From positions 1,729,001 to 1,793,000 of the forward strand of contig JAPPUL010000079.1 of NCBI GenBank assembly GCA_026874595.1: a DNA stretch of 64,000 bases, given 5' to 3'. This DNA is from Sipunculus nudus (Eukaryota; Annelida; Sipuncula; Golfingiida; Sipunculidae). The notes under the pieces were generated by a model. It was not told where the DNA came from, searched no databases, and saw only the letters and a program-made list of their open reading frames with translations. Made by a program: the position numbers and the translations under genes. Positions within the stretch are counted from its first letter, which is position 1; each line of letters starts with the position of its first letter. Positions 46,446 through 55,147 of the stretch are shown piece after piece.

Positions 46446-47831
46446 TTAGAATAAAACCTTTCCGAATACGCTTATTGTAAGTAGAGTATCTGTTCCTTGC
46501 GTATTTCCAAAATCTTGTATAATGAAATTCTTTCTTGTTGAAAATCCAAATTCCATTAAAGGTGTAAATCCGTATAATATTTCTATTAGAAAATGACTTC
46601 CTTTATGTCGCACATTACTTATATTCGGAAAGGTGAAGCTATAATCTTCATACGTTATTGTTGTATAAAACCTTTTCGGTATATTTACTACTGATAACTT
46701 AATAAGAAAATGAGGTTTTGCAAGTCCATCTCCTAAATTGTAATCTGCGTACGCTAACTTTAGACTTATTCTCTTATCGAAAAAGTAAAAGCCAAGTTCT
46801 GCCTTTATCCCTATTTCATGTTGCTTTTCTTTTGTGTCAAGTAAATCTCGTTTACTACGTTTTTCATAATCGTATATTGAATTAAAGTAGGATGGTATAA
46901 AGCCTTCAAATGAGTGTAGTATTTGCATCTTGTAATTAATTTCAAATGATAAGCCTGCAACCGGATAGCCCCATAAATTAAGCCCATAACCAATTCCATA
47001 TCCCCCTAAACTCATATATCCGCCATCCGCATAAAGACCAAGTAGCACTTTTTCTGTCTTGTAAAAGTTAAAGCTTAAATCTCCACCAAGTATATATAAT
47101 ACCTTATCTCCTGAAGCGCGATCTAAAACTATTTTATGTCGTACCCTATCAAATATTCTAACAGTCGAAAGTTGTCTTGGATATATATCTACAACGCCTG
47201 TAAAGCCTATTTCAAGAGAGTTAAGTACTATATTTTTTGTGTCAAGTATTTTGCCTGTATTTAATGCAAGCCTACCTCCTATTATATTTTGTGTTGCAAG
47301 TTCACCTATTATTGCATCAAAAACCACCCCCCACTTCCGAAACTCAAAATCAAGACCTATCTTTCGTATCTCAGGAAATGACATCGTATTATAATATCTT
47401 TCTAAGATAAAACCAGAGCCAAGTGTAAAGTCTTTTATCTCGCTTACCTTGATTGCCAACGGATTTGCTTCGTATTGCCCGTACTGTACATAATATAAAA
47501 GGCCAAGAAGTCCGTATAAACTGTTGTAATGGATGGGTCTAACTACATATTCATTGTTTAGGCTAAGTGGTAGATATATCCCAAAACCAAGGTCTATCTT
47601 GCCAAAGGTTAGCTCTTCTATTAATACAAATTGCACAAATGATTCGTGGTCAAGAAAGATGTAATTAAACTCTATTGTCGTATCAAATTGGACAGTCTTT
47701 TTAGTATCACGAAGACCGTAAGGTTTGCTATAAACATTTTCAACAAGATATAAAAGAATAACGATAACAAGTAATTTTATTACTAAATAATAGTAACTCT
47801 TTTTCTTTACAAGATTATTAAAGTACATCAC
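46446..47831 (-). CDS. Outer-membrane beta-barrel protein, partner of the FecR-barrel gene
   Basis: The 461-residue protein has a signal segment (about residues 15-36, LVIKLLVIVILLYLVENVYS). The rest is made of short alternating strands such as TIEFNYIFLDHE, KIDLGFGIYLPLS, GLDFEFRKWGVVFDAII and FLIEILYGFTPLMEFGF, ending in ISVFGKVLF with a terminal Phe. These are features of a transmembrane barrel of roughly 20 strands or more. It lies 81 bases upstream of the FecR-barrel gene on the same strand, so the two probably form an operon. No family is recognised. Confidence 0.7.
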   Translation of the reverse strand: MMYFNNLVKKKSYYYLVIKLLVIVILLYLVENVYSKPYGLRDTKKTVQFDTTIEFNYIFLDHESFVQFVLIEELTFGKIDLGFGIYLPLSLNNEYVVRPIHYNSLYGLLGLLYYVQYGQYEANPLAIKVSEIKDFTLGSGFILERYYNTMSFPEIRKIGLDFEFRKWGVVFDAIIGELATQNIIGGRLALNTGKILDTKNIVLNSLEIGFTGVVDIYPRQLSTVRIFDRVRHKIVLDRASGDKVLYILGGDLSFNFYKTEKVLLGLYADGGYMSLGGYGIGYGLNLWGYPVAGLSFEINYKMQILHSFEGFIPSYFNSIYDYEKRSKRDLLDTKEKQHEIGIKAELGFYFFDKRISLKLAYADYNLGDGLAKPHFLIKLSVVNIPKRFYTTITYEDYSFTFPNISNVRHKGSHFLIEILYGFTPLMEFGFSTRKNFIIQDFGNTQGTDTLLTISVFGKVLF

Positions 47832-47957
47832 CTAAATATTAATATGGTATTAGGAATATGTTAAGAGCATAACTCAATAAACGCCATAAACATCTTTTAA
47901 TTTATAACTTATAAAAGCATACAAGCATAAATAGAGTAAAGTAAATAAATTTAGAAA

Positions 47958-50213
47958 CTAAGCTGCACTCTCGCCCTTTCTAAGGCAATTAAGCGCAGAT
48001 CCTGCCTTAAACCATTCTATTTGCGATTGATTTAAGGTATGCGATACTTCGGCAATATCCTCGCTCCCATCTTTATGTTTTATAGTTATTCTTAGATTTT
48101 TTAGCGGTGCAATGGTTTCAATATCATTTATAGTAATCTTGTCGCTTGCCTGAATCTTATCATAATCACTTGGATCTAAAAACCATAACGGTAAGACCCC
48201 TTGCTTTTTAAGATTCGTCTCGGCAATCCGTGCAAAACTCTTTACAATTATAGCTTTACAACCCATATGACGTGGTTCCATTGCAGCATGTTCTCGACTT
48301 GAGCCCTCGCCATAATTCTCATCCGCAATAACTACCCAGTTTATTCCTTTGTTCTTGTAATCTCTTGCAATTTCGTTAAACGGTACATGCTCTTGCATTG
48401 TAGCTATATTTGTACCTTGTCCTGTCTCTCCAGTATAGGCATTAACTGCACCAAGATACATATTCTTACTTATATTGTCTATATGCCCTCTGTAGGTAAG
48501 CCATGGGCCTGCTGGCGATACATGATCTGTTGTACATTTGCCTTGGGCTTTTAGTAATATTGTCAAACTTTTAAAGTCTTTTGATAAATCTGGAGTATCA
48601 AATGGTTCTAGTATCGCTATTCTGCTGCTTTTGGGATCAATTGAAACACTCCCGCTCATGGTTGGCTTTTTATAGCCACTTTTTTCTGATACGAAGCCTT
48701 TAGACGGCAATTCCTCTCCTACAGGTGCACGAAACTTAAAGTCTTGTCCACTTGGAGTTTTTAATGTCGAAGTTAGAGGATTAAATCTCATATCTCCGGC
48801 GAAAGCCATTGCAACAACTATTGAGGGACTTGATATAAATCCGTTTGTATTTGCACTCCCGTCGTTACGCTTTTTAAAGTTACGGTTAAAAGAAGTTAAA
48901 ATATTATTTATATCTTTAGTTTCGTCTTCATCCCGTTGCCATTGCCCTATACAAGGACCACAAGCATTTGCAAGCACAGTTGCATTTATCTTTTCTAGGT
49001 TTTCAACTATGCCATCTCGCTTAATAGTAGAGTATATTCTATCAGAGCCAGGAGCTATAAATAACTTAGTCTTTAATTTAAGGCCAGCATCTAAAGCCTG
49101 TGTAACAAGATCGTTTACCTTTGTCAAATCCTCATAGCTTGAGTTAGTACAGCTTCCAATTAACGCAGCACTTAGCACTTCTGGATATTTACCCGCATCA
49201 ATTTCACTAGCAAGCTGACTAATGGGACGTACTAAATCCGGAGTATGTGGGCCTGATATTTGAGGTTCCAGGCTTGAAAGGTCAATTTCGTGTATCTCAT
49301 CATAAATATCTTCTGGCCTAACATCAGGGTCAGGAACAAGATATTCTTTGTATTCCAAGGCCAGTTTTGCAATATCCTCACGGTCTGTCAGTTTAAGATA
49401 TGCAGCCATAGACTCATCAAATGGGAAAACAGAAGTAGTAGCACCTATCTCGGCTCCCATGTTTGTGATAGTGGCTTTCCCGGTACAACTTATGCTCTTA
49501 GCCCCTTCACCAAAGTATTCAACTATTTTGCCAGTACCGCCTTTCACAGTCATGATCTTAGCAACTTTGAGAATAACGTCCTTAGGAGAAGCCCAACCAG
49601 ACAGCTTTCCTTTAAGATGTATACCAACGATTTTCGGCATGCGAAGACCAAAAAACTGTCCCGTCATAACATCCACAGTATCAGCTCCCCCCACTCCAAT
49701 AGCAAGCATACAAAGCCCACCAGCGTTAGGTGTATGAGAATCAGCACCAAGCATCATAGTTCCTGGTATTGCGTAGTTCTCAAGTATTACTTGATGTATT
49801 ATCCCCGAACCCGGTTTCCAAAAACCTATACCATATTTGTTCGAAACAGATTCAAGAAAGCTGTAAACTTCTTCATTTTTGGTTAGGGATGCAGGGAAGT
49901 CATTTTTAACACCGCTTTTAGCCATTATAAGGTGGTCGCAATGTACAGTTGTTGGGACAGCAGTTTGCGCAAGCCCTGCTGTCATAAACTGAAGTAGAGC
50001 CATTTGTGCGGTAGCATCTTGTAAAGCTATTCTATCAATAGAAAGTTCAAGGTCGGATACACCTCGTTTTATATCACAAGACTCATAATTGTTAAGATGC
50101 GAAAAGAGGATTTTTTCTGTAAGAGAAAGCCCCCTGCCAAGTCTTTTACGCATGGTATTATGTACTCTATCCATTTCTTGATAGAGAGATTTGATATTTT
50201 TGTTACGTATCAT
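47958..50213 (-). CDS. acn: Aconitate hydratase (mitochondrial-type aconitase)
   Basis: The 751-residue protein interconverts citrate and isocitrate. It is the shorter mitochondrial-type form. Cluster-binding cysteines are visible in LIGSCTNSSYED (about residue 350) and NACGPCIGQW (about 415); PGTMMLGADSHTPNAGG and the C-terminal swivel domain with DENYGEGSSREHAAMEPRHMG are also clear. It is preceded by a 290-base divergent gap with the lipoprotein gene. No other TCA gene is near. Codons shift from T/C-ended near its start to ATA-rich later. Confidence 0.96.
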   Translation of the reverse strand: MIRNKNIKSLYQEMDRVHNTMRKRLGRGLSLTEKILFSHLNNYESCDIKRGVSDLELSIDRIALQDATAQMALLQFMTAGLAQTAVPTTVHCDHLIMAKSGVKNDFPASLTKNEEVYSFLESVSNKYGIGFWKPGSGIIHQVILENYAIPGTMMLGADSHTPNAGGLCMLAIGVGGADTVDVMTGQFFGLRMPKIVGIHLKGKLSGWASPKDVILKVAKIMTVKGGTGKIVEYFGEGAKSISCTGKATITNMGAEIGATTSVFPFDESMAAYLKLTDREDIAKLALEYKEYLVPDPDVRPEDIYDEIHEIDLSSLEPQISGPHTPDLVRPISQLASEIDAGKYPEVLSAALIGSCTNSSYEDLTKVNDLVTQALDAGLKLKTKLFIAPGSDRIYSTIKRDGIVENLEKINATVLANACGPCIGQWQRDEDETKDINNILTSFNRNFKKRNDGSANTNGFISSPSIVVAMAFAGDMRFNPLTSTLKTPSGQDFKFRAPVGEELPSKGFVSEKSGYKKPTMSGSVSIDPKSSRIAILEPFDTPDLSKDFKSLTILLKAQGKCTTDHVSPAGPWLTYRGHIDNISKNMYLGAVNAYTGETGQGTNIATMQEHVPFNEIARDYKNKGINWVVIADENYGEGSSREHAAMEPRHMGCKAIIVKSFARIAETNLKKQGVLPLWFLDPSDYDKIQASDKITINDIETIAPLKNLRITIKHKDGSEDIAEVSHTLNQSQIEWFKAGSALNCLRKGESAA

Positions 50214-50504
50214 ATTAAAACTCCAATAAATAAAGATTTAGCTTTATGATTATCTTAGTCTAAGATAAAAGCATAATAAAGATACTAATAGTATATCTTA
50301 AAGTAAAAACTTAGGATATAAAATATTTTATTAATTTAATGTAAAGAGGAATTATAGGTGATGTAAAATAAAGTTTTCATGAAAAGTATTATAATGGCGA
50401 TGTTTTTTTGTATGCAGGATTTTTTATTAATGAGGTAGTAAAGAGATTCATATTACAATATTTTATATATTACAATATATTGAAAACAAAATGGAGGTGT
50501 GGCT

Positions 50505-50897
50505 ATGGTTGAAAAGTTAGGCATTATGTTTATAGCTTTGATTATGCTAATATTATTTAGTGGATGTTCAGGAGGAGTTGGATCTGAAAAGAAGATAACG
50601 TCAGACGATCCTGAATTTATGGCGGAGTTAAGTTATAAGATAGGAGGAGTAGCAGAAGATAACGCTAAGCTTTCGAAGTTATTTAAAGAGTATGGGTATA
50701 GTTTGAGTGAGGGGAGTAAGGCGTTTAGCAAAGCGTATAAGGAGATAACAGAGGATAAGGAAAAGAACCGAAGATACCAGAAGGCGCTTTTTAAATATAT
50801 GAGAAAGAGTATATTTAGAGATGACAGTAAAGGTTCTAATGCTGCTGTGGGGGAGAAGGAAGGGGAGAAGGAAGGGGAGAAGAGGGCAGAGAAGTAA
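50505..50897 (+). CDS. Small lipoprotein of unknown function
   Basis: From ATG 50505 (GGAGG seven bases upstream, so GTG 50499 is rejected) the 130-residue protein has a signal peptide with lipobox LFSGC (Cys21). The mature part is helical and charged, with SDDPEFMAELSYKIGGVAEDNAK and KEITEDKEKNRRYQKALFKYM. It ends in EKEGEKEGEKRAEK, coded by a 12-base tandem repeat that continues past the stop codon. No family is recognised. A TATAAT lies at 50390-50395. Confidence 0.72.
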   Translation: MVEKLGIMFIALIMLILFSGCSGGVGSEKKITSDDPEFMAELSYKIGGVAEDNAKLSKLFKEYGYSLSEGSKAFSKAYKEITEDKEKNRRYQKALFKYMRKSIFRDDSKGSNAAVGEKEGEKEGEKRAEK

Positions 50898-50995
50898 GGG
50901 GAGAAGTAAGGTCTTGTCAATATGATTTTGTGATATGGGAAAGTGGATTATAGTAAGGAAGAGGATTATAGTTAAAGAAGAAATGGGAGAAGAGT

Positions 50996-51895
50996 ATGCG
51001 AGGATTAATATTGTGTGGAGGGTATGGGAGTCGATTTTTCCCGGTAACGAAGGTGGTTCCGAAGGAGCTGTTGCCCTTAATAGACAGGCCATCGCTTGAT
51101 TTCATAGTAGAAGAGATGTACGATGCGGGGATAAGAGAGATATTGATTGTAAGTTCAAGGCGTAAGGCGGGATTATTTGCGAATTATTATGATCGAGACA
51201 TAGAGCTTGAGCGGTATGTTTCTGATGGGAAGAAGGTGTTAAAGTTTAAGAGTATGGAGCGAGAGGGCTTAAAGATATACTTTATACGCCAAAAGGAGAT
51301 GCTGGGGACAGGGGATGCGGTATTACTAGGCAAGGGTTTTTTAAGGGGAGCATTTATCCTTGCATTTCCGGATGACATAGTATTTACAAAAGGGAGTAGT
51401 TTATCTAAGCAATTAATCGAAGCGCATGAATCGACAGGAAAGAGTGTTTTAGCAGTAAAAGACATGAGAGGGGAGGATGTATCGCGATATGGGGTAATAG
51501 AGGTATTAGGAGGTGTGGAGGGGGAGGGGGGGAATAATGAGGATGGAGAGATAGTTTTGACAAAAGGAATAGTAGAAAAGCCGCCAAAAGGTAGCGAACC
51601 AAGTTCTTATGTATCAATAGGCCGATATTTATTAAATGAGGAGATATTTGGAGTACTAGAAAGGGGTCTAAGTAAACATAAAGGAGGCGGTGAATATTAT
51701 CTAACGTCAGCAATAAATGAGCTTTCGCATGTAGGGGAGGTAGTATCATGTATATTTAGAGGAGATTTATATGACACAGGTCAACCTCTAGGGTATATAA
51801 AGGCGATGACGCAATACGGTCTTATGCGAAAAGATATAAAAGAAGAATACATAAGGTTTTTAGAAAATGCTTTGGAACAAATTAAAGGGAGATAG
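50996..51895 (+). CDS. galU: UTP-glucose-1-phosphate uridylyltransferase (GalU-like nucleotidyltransferase)
   Basis: The 299-residue protein has the nucleotidyltransferase loop LILCGGYGSRFFPVTKVVPKELLP with the catalytic Lys, QKEMLGTGDAVLLGKGFL near residue 97, FPDDIVF near 124 with the metal Asp, and the sugar-site VEKPP near 195. The KVVPKELLPLIDRPSLDFIVEE pattern is GalU rather than RfbA. It makes UDP-glucose for envelope glycans. A Gly-rich insert sits near residue 170-180. The 3' end overlaps the next gene by 29 bases. Confidence 0.87.
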   Translation: MRGLILCGGYGSRFFPVTKVVPKELLPLIDRPSLDFIVEEMYDAGIREILIVSSRRKAGLFANYYDRDIELERYVSDGKKVLKFKSMEREGLKIYFIRQKEMLGTGDAVLLGKGFLRGAFILAFPDDIVFTKGSSLSKQLIEAHESTGKSVLAVKDMRGEDVSRYGVIEVLGGVEGEGGNNEDGEIVLTKGIVEKPPKGSEPSSYVSIGRYLLNEEIFGVLERGLSKHKGGGEYYLTSAINELSHVGEVVSCIFRGDLYDTGQPLGYIKAMTQYGLMRKDIKEEYIRFLENALEQIKGR

Positions 51896-52895
51896 TGGCA
51901 AGATCCACATAGATGAAATAAGTCCTAGCATAGGACTGCCTGGGGGCTGGGTAACAATAAAGGGCAAGAATTTCCGTGCAAATGATTTAAAAGATTATAA
52001 TTTGATATTCTCAAACTCTAAAACCTATATAAAGGGCCTAAGTGATGAAAAGATGCTGGTTTCAATACCGCCAAACATAGTAAGTGGAGAAGTGTATGTA
52101 AATATAGGAGAACATAGGAGTAATAGATATCCTTTTTTGGTACCTGATGTAATAGTTGGAGGACTTCATATGATAGATAATCCAGCAATAGGGGGAGATG
52201 GTAGTATATATGCAACTTATAGTGGCGGACGAGGTGAGCAAACTACAATATCAGTATATAAGATAGATAAGCATTATGAGAAGGAAGTATACTTAACGGG
52301 AATAACAAACGCAACGTCTTTACTTTTTAAGGATGAGTATTTATATATAGCAAGTCGTTTTGATGGGAAAATATATAGGACAAAGGAGCAAGGCAGTTAT
52401 GATGTATTTTCCCAAGGGCTTGGAGTTGCCTTCGGACTTGCTGTTAATAGTAAAGGAGAAGTATATGTAGGTGATAGGGGGGGGACAATCTTTAAACTTG
52501 ATGCTGATGGCAAGGCTAAAGTTTATGCATCTATACCTCAAAGCTATATAGCGTTTCATATGGCCTTTGACAAGGAAGATAATTTATATGTGTCAAACCC
52601 AGTGCATATGGGATATAATTATATCTATAAAATAGACAAGGAAACAGCAGAGAAAACTGTTTATTATAGTGCACTTAGTTTGTTTCATGGTTTTGTTATA
52701 GCTTCTGATAATACATTTTACATAACAGAGACAAAACGGGGTGAGAGCAGGGTTATAAAAGTACGTGATGGCAAATATGTATCAACCATTTTGACGGGAA
52801 CAAATTTTATAGGACTTTCATTTGATTTGTATGGGAATTTAATAGTTGCAACCTCTATGTTTTTGTATTTGGTTAAGAAGGAGAGTCTTCTTTAA
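51867..52895 (+). CDS. IPT/TIG domain plus NHL/SMP-30-like beta-propeller protein
   Basis: The 342-residue protein has an N-terminal IPT/TIG-like Ig domain (about residues 14-90, ISPSIGLPGGWVTIKGKNF ... YVNIGEHRSNRYPFLV). Then come propeller blades (about 100-335) with repeats such as FGLAVNSKGEVYVGDRGGTIFKLDADGK and FHMAFDKEDNLYVSNP. There is no signal peptide, so it appears cytoplasmic, unless a later start is used. It overlaps galU by 29 bases, implying coupling. Its job is unknown; sugar or lipid handling is a guess from galU. Confidence 0.78.
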   Translation: MLWNKLKGDSGKIHIDEISPSIGLPGGWVTIKGKNFRANDLKDYNLIFSNSKTYIKGLSDEKMLVSIPPNIVSGEVYVNIGEHRSNRYPFLVPDVIVGGLHMIDNPAIGGDGSIYATYSGGRGEQTTISVYKIDKHYEKEVYLTGITNATSLLFKDEYLYIASRFDGKIYRTKEQGSYDVFSQGLGVAFGLAVNSKGEVYVGDRGGTIFKLDADGKAKVYASIPQSYIAFHMAFDKEDNLYVSNPVHMGYNYIYKIDKETAEKTVYYSALSLFHGFVIASDNTFYITETKRGESRVIKVRDGKYVSTILTGTNFIGLSFDLYGNLIVATSMFLYLVKKESLL

Positions 52896-54166
52896 GTATT
52901 TTTTATATGTTTATATAAGATGCTTTTGGGGATAACGTTCTTGGCCCAATTCAAAAGTAGTATTTTATTTTTGGAGGCTTTGTCTAACTTATTATTATCT
53001 AAAGTCGTAATGGCTTTTAGAGAGTATTTAATTGTTTTATTTTCTGGTGTTATGATATAAAGCAAATCCTCATATTCAAACGAATCGAAAGTCTTAACAG
53101 CAATAAGTTTTTCTTTAACAACGCCAAGCACAAAAGCAACCTTAATCATATTTTGAGTGGGTTTGTTTTTATCTTTGTTTTGGTTTTGACTTTTGTTTTT
53201 AGTAATTGTTTTCTCGTAAGCATATTGTCCTTGAATGAAGAATCCTTCAGTAAGCCCTTGTTTATAGTATTTTGCAATTTCGTTGTAATATGTTTGATAA
53301 TTGTGTTTTATGATATTCTTGTTATTAAGATTGTCAAAAGCCTTTTTGTATAAATTCATAACGCCACGTACGGTTTTGTAATTAGTATTATGCCTGAAAT
53401 CGAAAAGAAGATATTTTAGACCTATCTCATGAATTAAGTTTGTGTACCTGATTAAAGACAATGTCTCAGGAAGGAATAGGAATGAGCCATGGTTGTTTGT
53501 TAGGAGAGGAAAGTATTTGCCGATGCGTTTTTGCTCTTGAAGGTAAAGCATAATATTGTCATTATCCTTTTTTGTAAGTTGTTGTTTTTGTATTTTTTCG
53601 AAGATGGGTTTATTTTGAGCTATAAGGTTACGTTTTGTATAGAAAAGGAGCATATGCCCATGGATCAAAAGTTCGTTATCAAGCTTTGATAAAGAGTTTA
53701 TGAGTTTTATGTCCTTATAGCCAATTTCCTTAGAGAGAGTAATAGAGGTTAGGTTTTTAATATTCTTTTCAAGGGCCAAAATAGCAGCATAGTTATAATT
53801 TCCAGTAACAGAATTAATTTCGATATGAATATTCGGGTCGATTTTGGAAATAAACAAAGCAAGACCAATATCCTGAATTCTAATAGCGTCAAAGCCTTTG
53901 TTTTTAATGGTATGGATTAGTGTGCTTATGTTATCAAGGTCTTTGTTATGAGGGATTAAATCGATATTAAAAACTACTTTAGTAGTGCTTTTAGCCCTTT
54001 TAATTTTTTGTAAAGCCGCCAAGATATAGTTGTAATTAGGTTTTGTATTAAAAGTTTTTTTAGAAAAGAGGGAAAAGGCTGGTTCTTCGATAATGATTTT
54101 ATCAAAGCCGATATCCAAAAGCATGTTAATAGATCTAAGGTCGTTTAGATAGGTAGTAAATTTCAT
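52892..54166 (-). CDS. Peptidase U32-family protein lacking cysteines
   Basis: The 424-residue protein has U32 features: GFDAIRIQDIGLALFI near residue 90, IHIEINSVTGNYNYAA near 115, LTSITLSKEIGYKDIKLI near 140 and the GLTEGFFIQGQ stretch near 320. Family members such as TrhP, RlhA and UbiU hydroxylate RNA or ubiquinone precursors using a [4Fe-4S] cluster held by four Cys. Here the loop IHGHMLLFYTKRNL keeps the shape but I see no Cys anywhere in the protein, so no such cluster can form. It lies three bases after the MEMO gene. T/C-ended codons fit the local minus strand. Confidence 0.78.
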   Translation of the reverse strand: MKFTTYLNDLRSINMLLDIGFDKIIIEEPAFSLFSKKTFNTKPNYNYILAALQKIKRAKSTTKVVFNIDLIPHNKDLDNISTLIHTIKNKGFDAIRIQDIGLALFISKIDPNIHIEINSVTGNYNYAAILALEKNIKNLTSITLSKEIGYKDIKLINSLSKLDNELLIHGHMLLFYTKRNLIAQNKPIFEKIQKQQLTKKDNDNIMLYLQEQKRIGKYFPLLTNNHGSFLFLPETLSLIRYTNLIHEIGLKYLLFDFRHNTNYKTVRGVMNLYKKAFDNLNNKNIIKHNYQTYYNEIAKYYKQGLTEGFFIQGQYAYEKTITKNKSQNQNKDKNKPTQNMIKVAFVLGVVKEKLIAVKTFDSFEYEDLLYIITPENKTIKYSLKAITTLDNNKLDKASKNKILLLNWAKNVIPKSILYKHIKNT

Positions 54167-54169
54167 AAT

Positions 54170-55027
54170 TTAGAAAGTGACTCCAGCATAGCCGACAAAA
54201 TTCTCATATGGTCTAATGTCAAAGCTTGAGTAATAATCGATTAAGCAAGGGGAGAGATTAGTATTAATTAGAGAAGAAATAATTAAGGCAGTAGATATAG
54301 CTCCTGAGCTACATGCAGCGTTATTTTGCGTTGCATGCTTTATGGTATTACTATAATCTCTATTTAAGATAAAGTTAATAAGTTTTAGATCATTATGTTT
54401 AGCCCAGCTTAGATTTTGTTCTATAGACGAATGATTTTCATGAGTGAGATGGTAAGCGGGTCCATAATGAGTTAGGTCTGAGGAGGCAATAAATAAAGTT
54501 TCTTTTGGATTAATATGCTTTAAGATAGAGGCGGCAATATCTTTTAATTTGTTTAATATAGGAGGGATTCTCAAGGTTATAATTTTTGTATTAGGGAAGA
54601 AGAACTTAATAAAAGGGAGTATGATTTCAATGGAATTATCTTGAGTAGCTTTTTGGCAGTGGTAGAACTTATTGATATCGTTAAGGATATTAGATATGGT
54701 CTTATTATCTTGAGTAATGTTACCGAGAGGGGTCTCAAAGGAGTCGCACCCGAAATAGAGTATGGGGTCATTTGGCAGGAGGTGTCCTCCAAGGAGAACA
54801 ACTCGTTTAATATCATTAGATTTACTATTGTTGTAAAGAGCAAAGAGGGTATTAGCAATGATTTTGCCGCAGAATATCCAAGCGGCATGGGGAACAAGAC
54901 AAGCATTAAAGCTGCTATTTCTTTTACTCTTAGAAGAGCTAATAAATTCTTTAATAGTGTTTAAGCAAAGCATCTCCTCATGCGGGTACCATTCTTTGTT
55001 TAAACGCATTTTAGCAAGATAAGACAT
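54170..55027 (-). CDS. MEMO1 / AmmeMemoRadiSam system protein B family
   Basis: The 285-residue protein belongs to the MEMO family, related to extradiol dioxygenases. Metal-site residues visible are His in LVPHAAWIF (near 48), His in LLGGHLLP (near 82), SSDLTHYGP (near 183) and the conserved Cys in NNAACSSGAI (near 240). Bacterial members often occur with AMMECR1 and a radical SAM protein; neither is nearby, the neighbour being the U32-family gene. It may supply a copper- or iron-dependent redox step. Function is unproven. Confidence 0.85.
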   Translation of the reverse strand: MSYLAKMRLNKEWYPHEEMLCLNTIKEFISSSKSKRNSSFNACLVPHAAWIFCGKIIANTLFALYNNSKSNDIKRVVLLGGHLLPNDPILYFGCDSFETPLGNITQDNKTISNILNDINKFYHCQKATQDNSIEIILPFIKFFFPNTKIITLRIPPILNKLKDIAASILKHINPKETLFIASSDLTHYGPAYHLTHENHSSIEQNLSWAKHNDLKLINFILNRDYSNTIKHATQNNAACSSGAISTALIISSLINTNLSPCLIDYYSSFDIRPYENFVGYAGVTF

Positions 55028-55147
55028 AGTGAGTATAATCCAAAATAAGTAACAAATAATAAATCTTTTATAAATAAATAGTTTGTAAGTTAAAAGTTAA
55101 AGATATATATTTTTTATAACTAATTCAAGATAGGGGTTCAAGCGAGT

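Noticed and set aside
49290-49886. 198-aa + strand open frame
   Set aside because: Lies entirely opposite the aconitase coding frame and has no recognisable domain.
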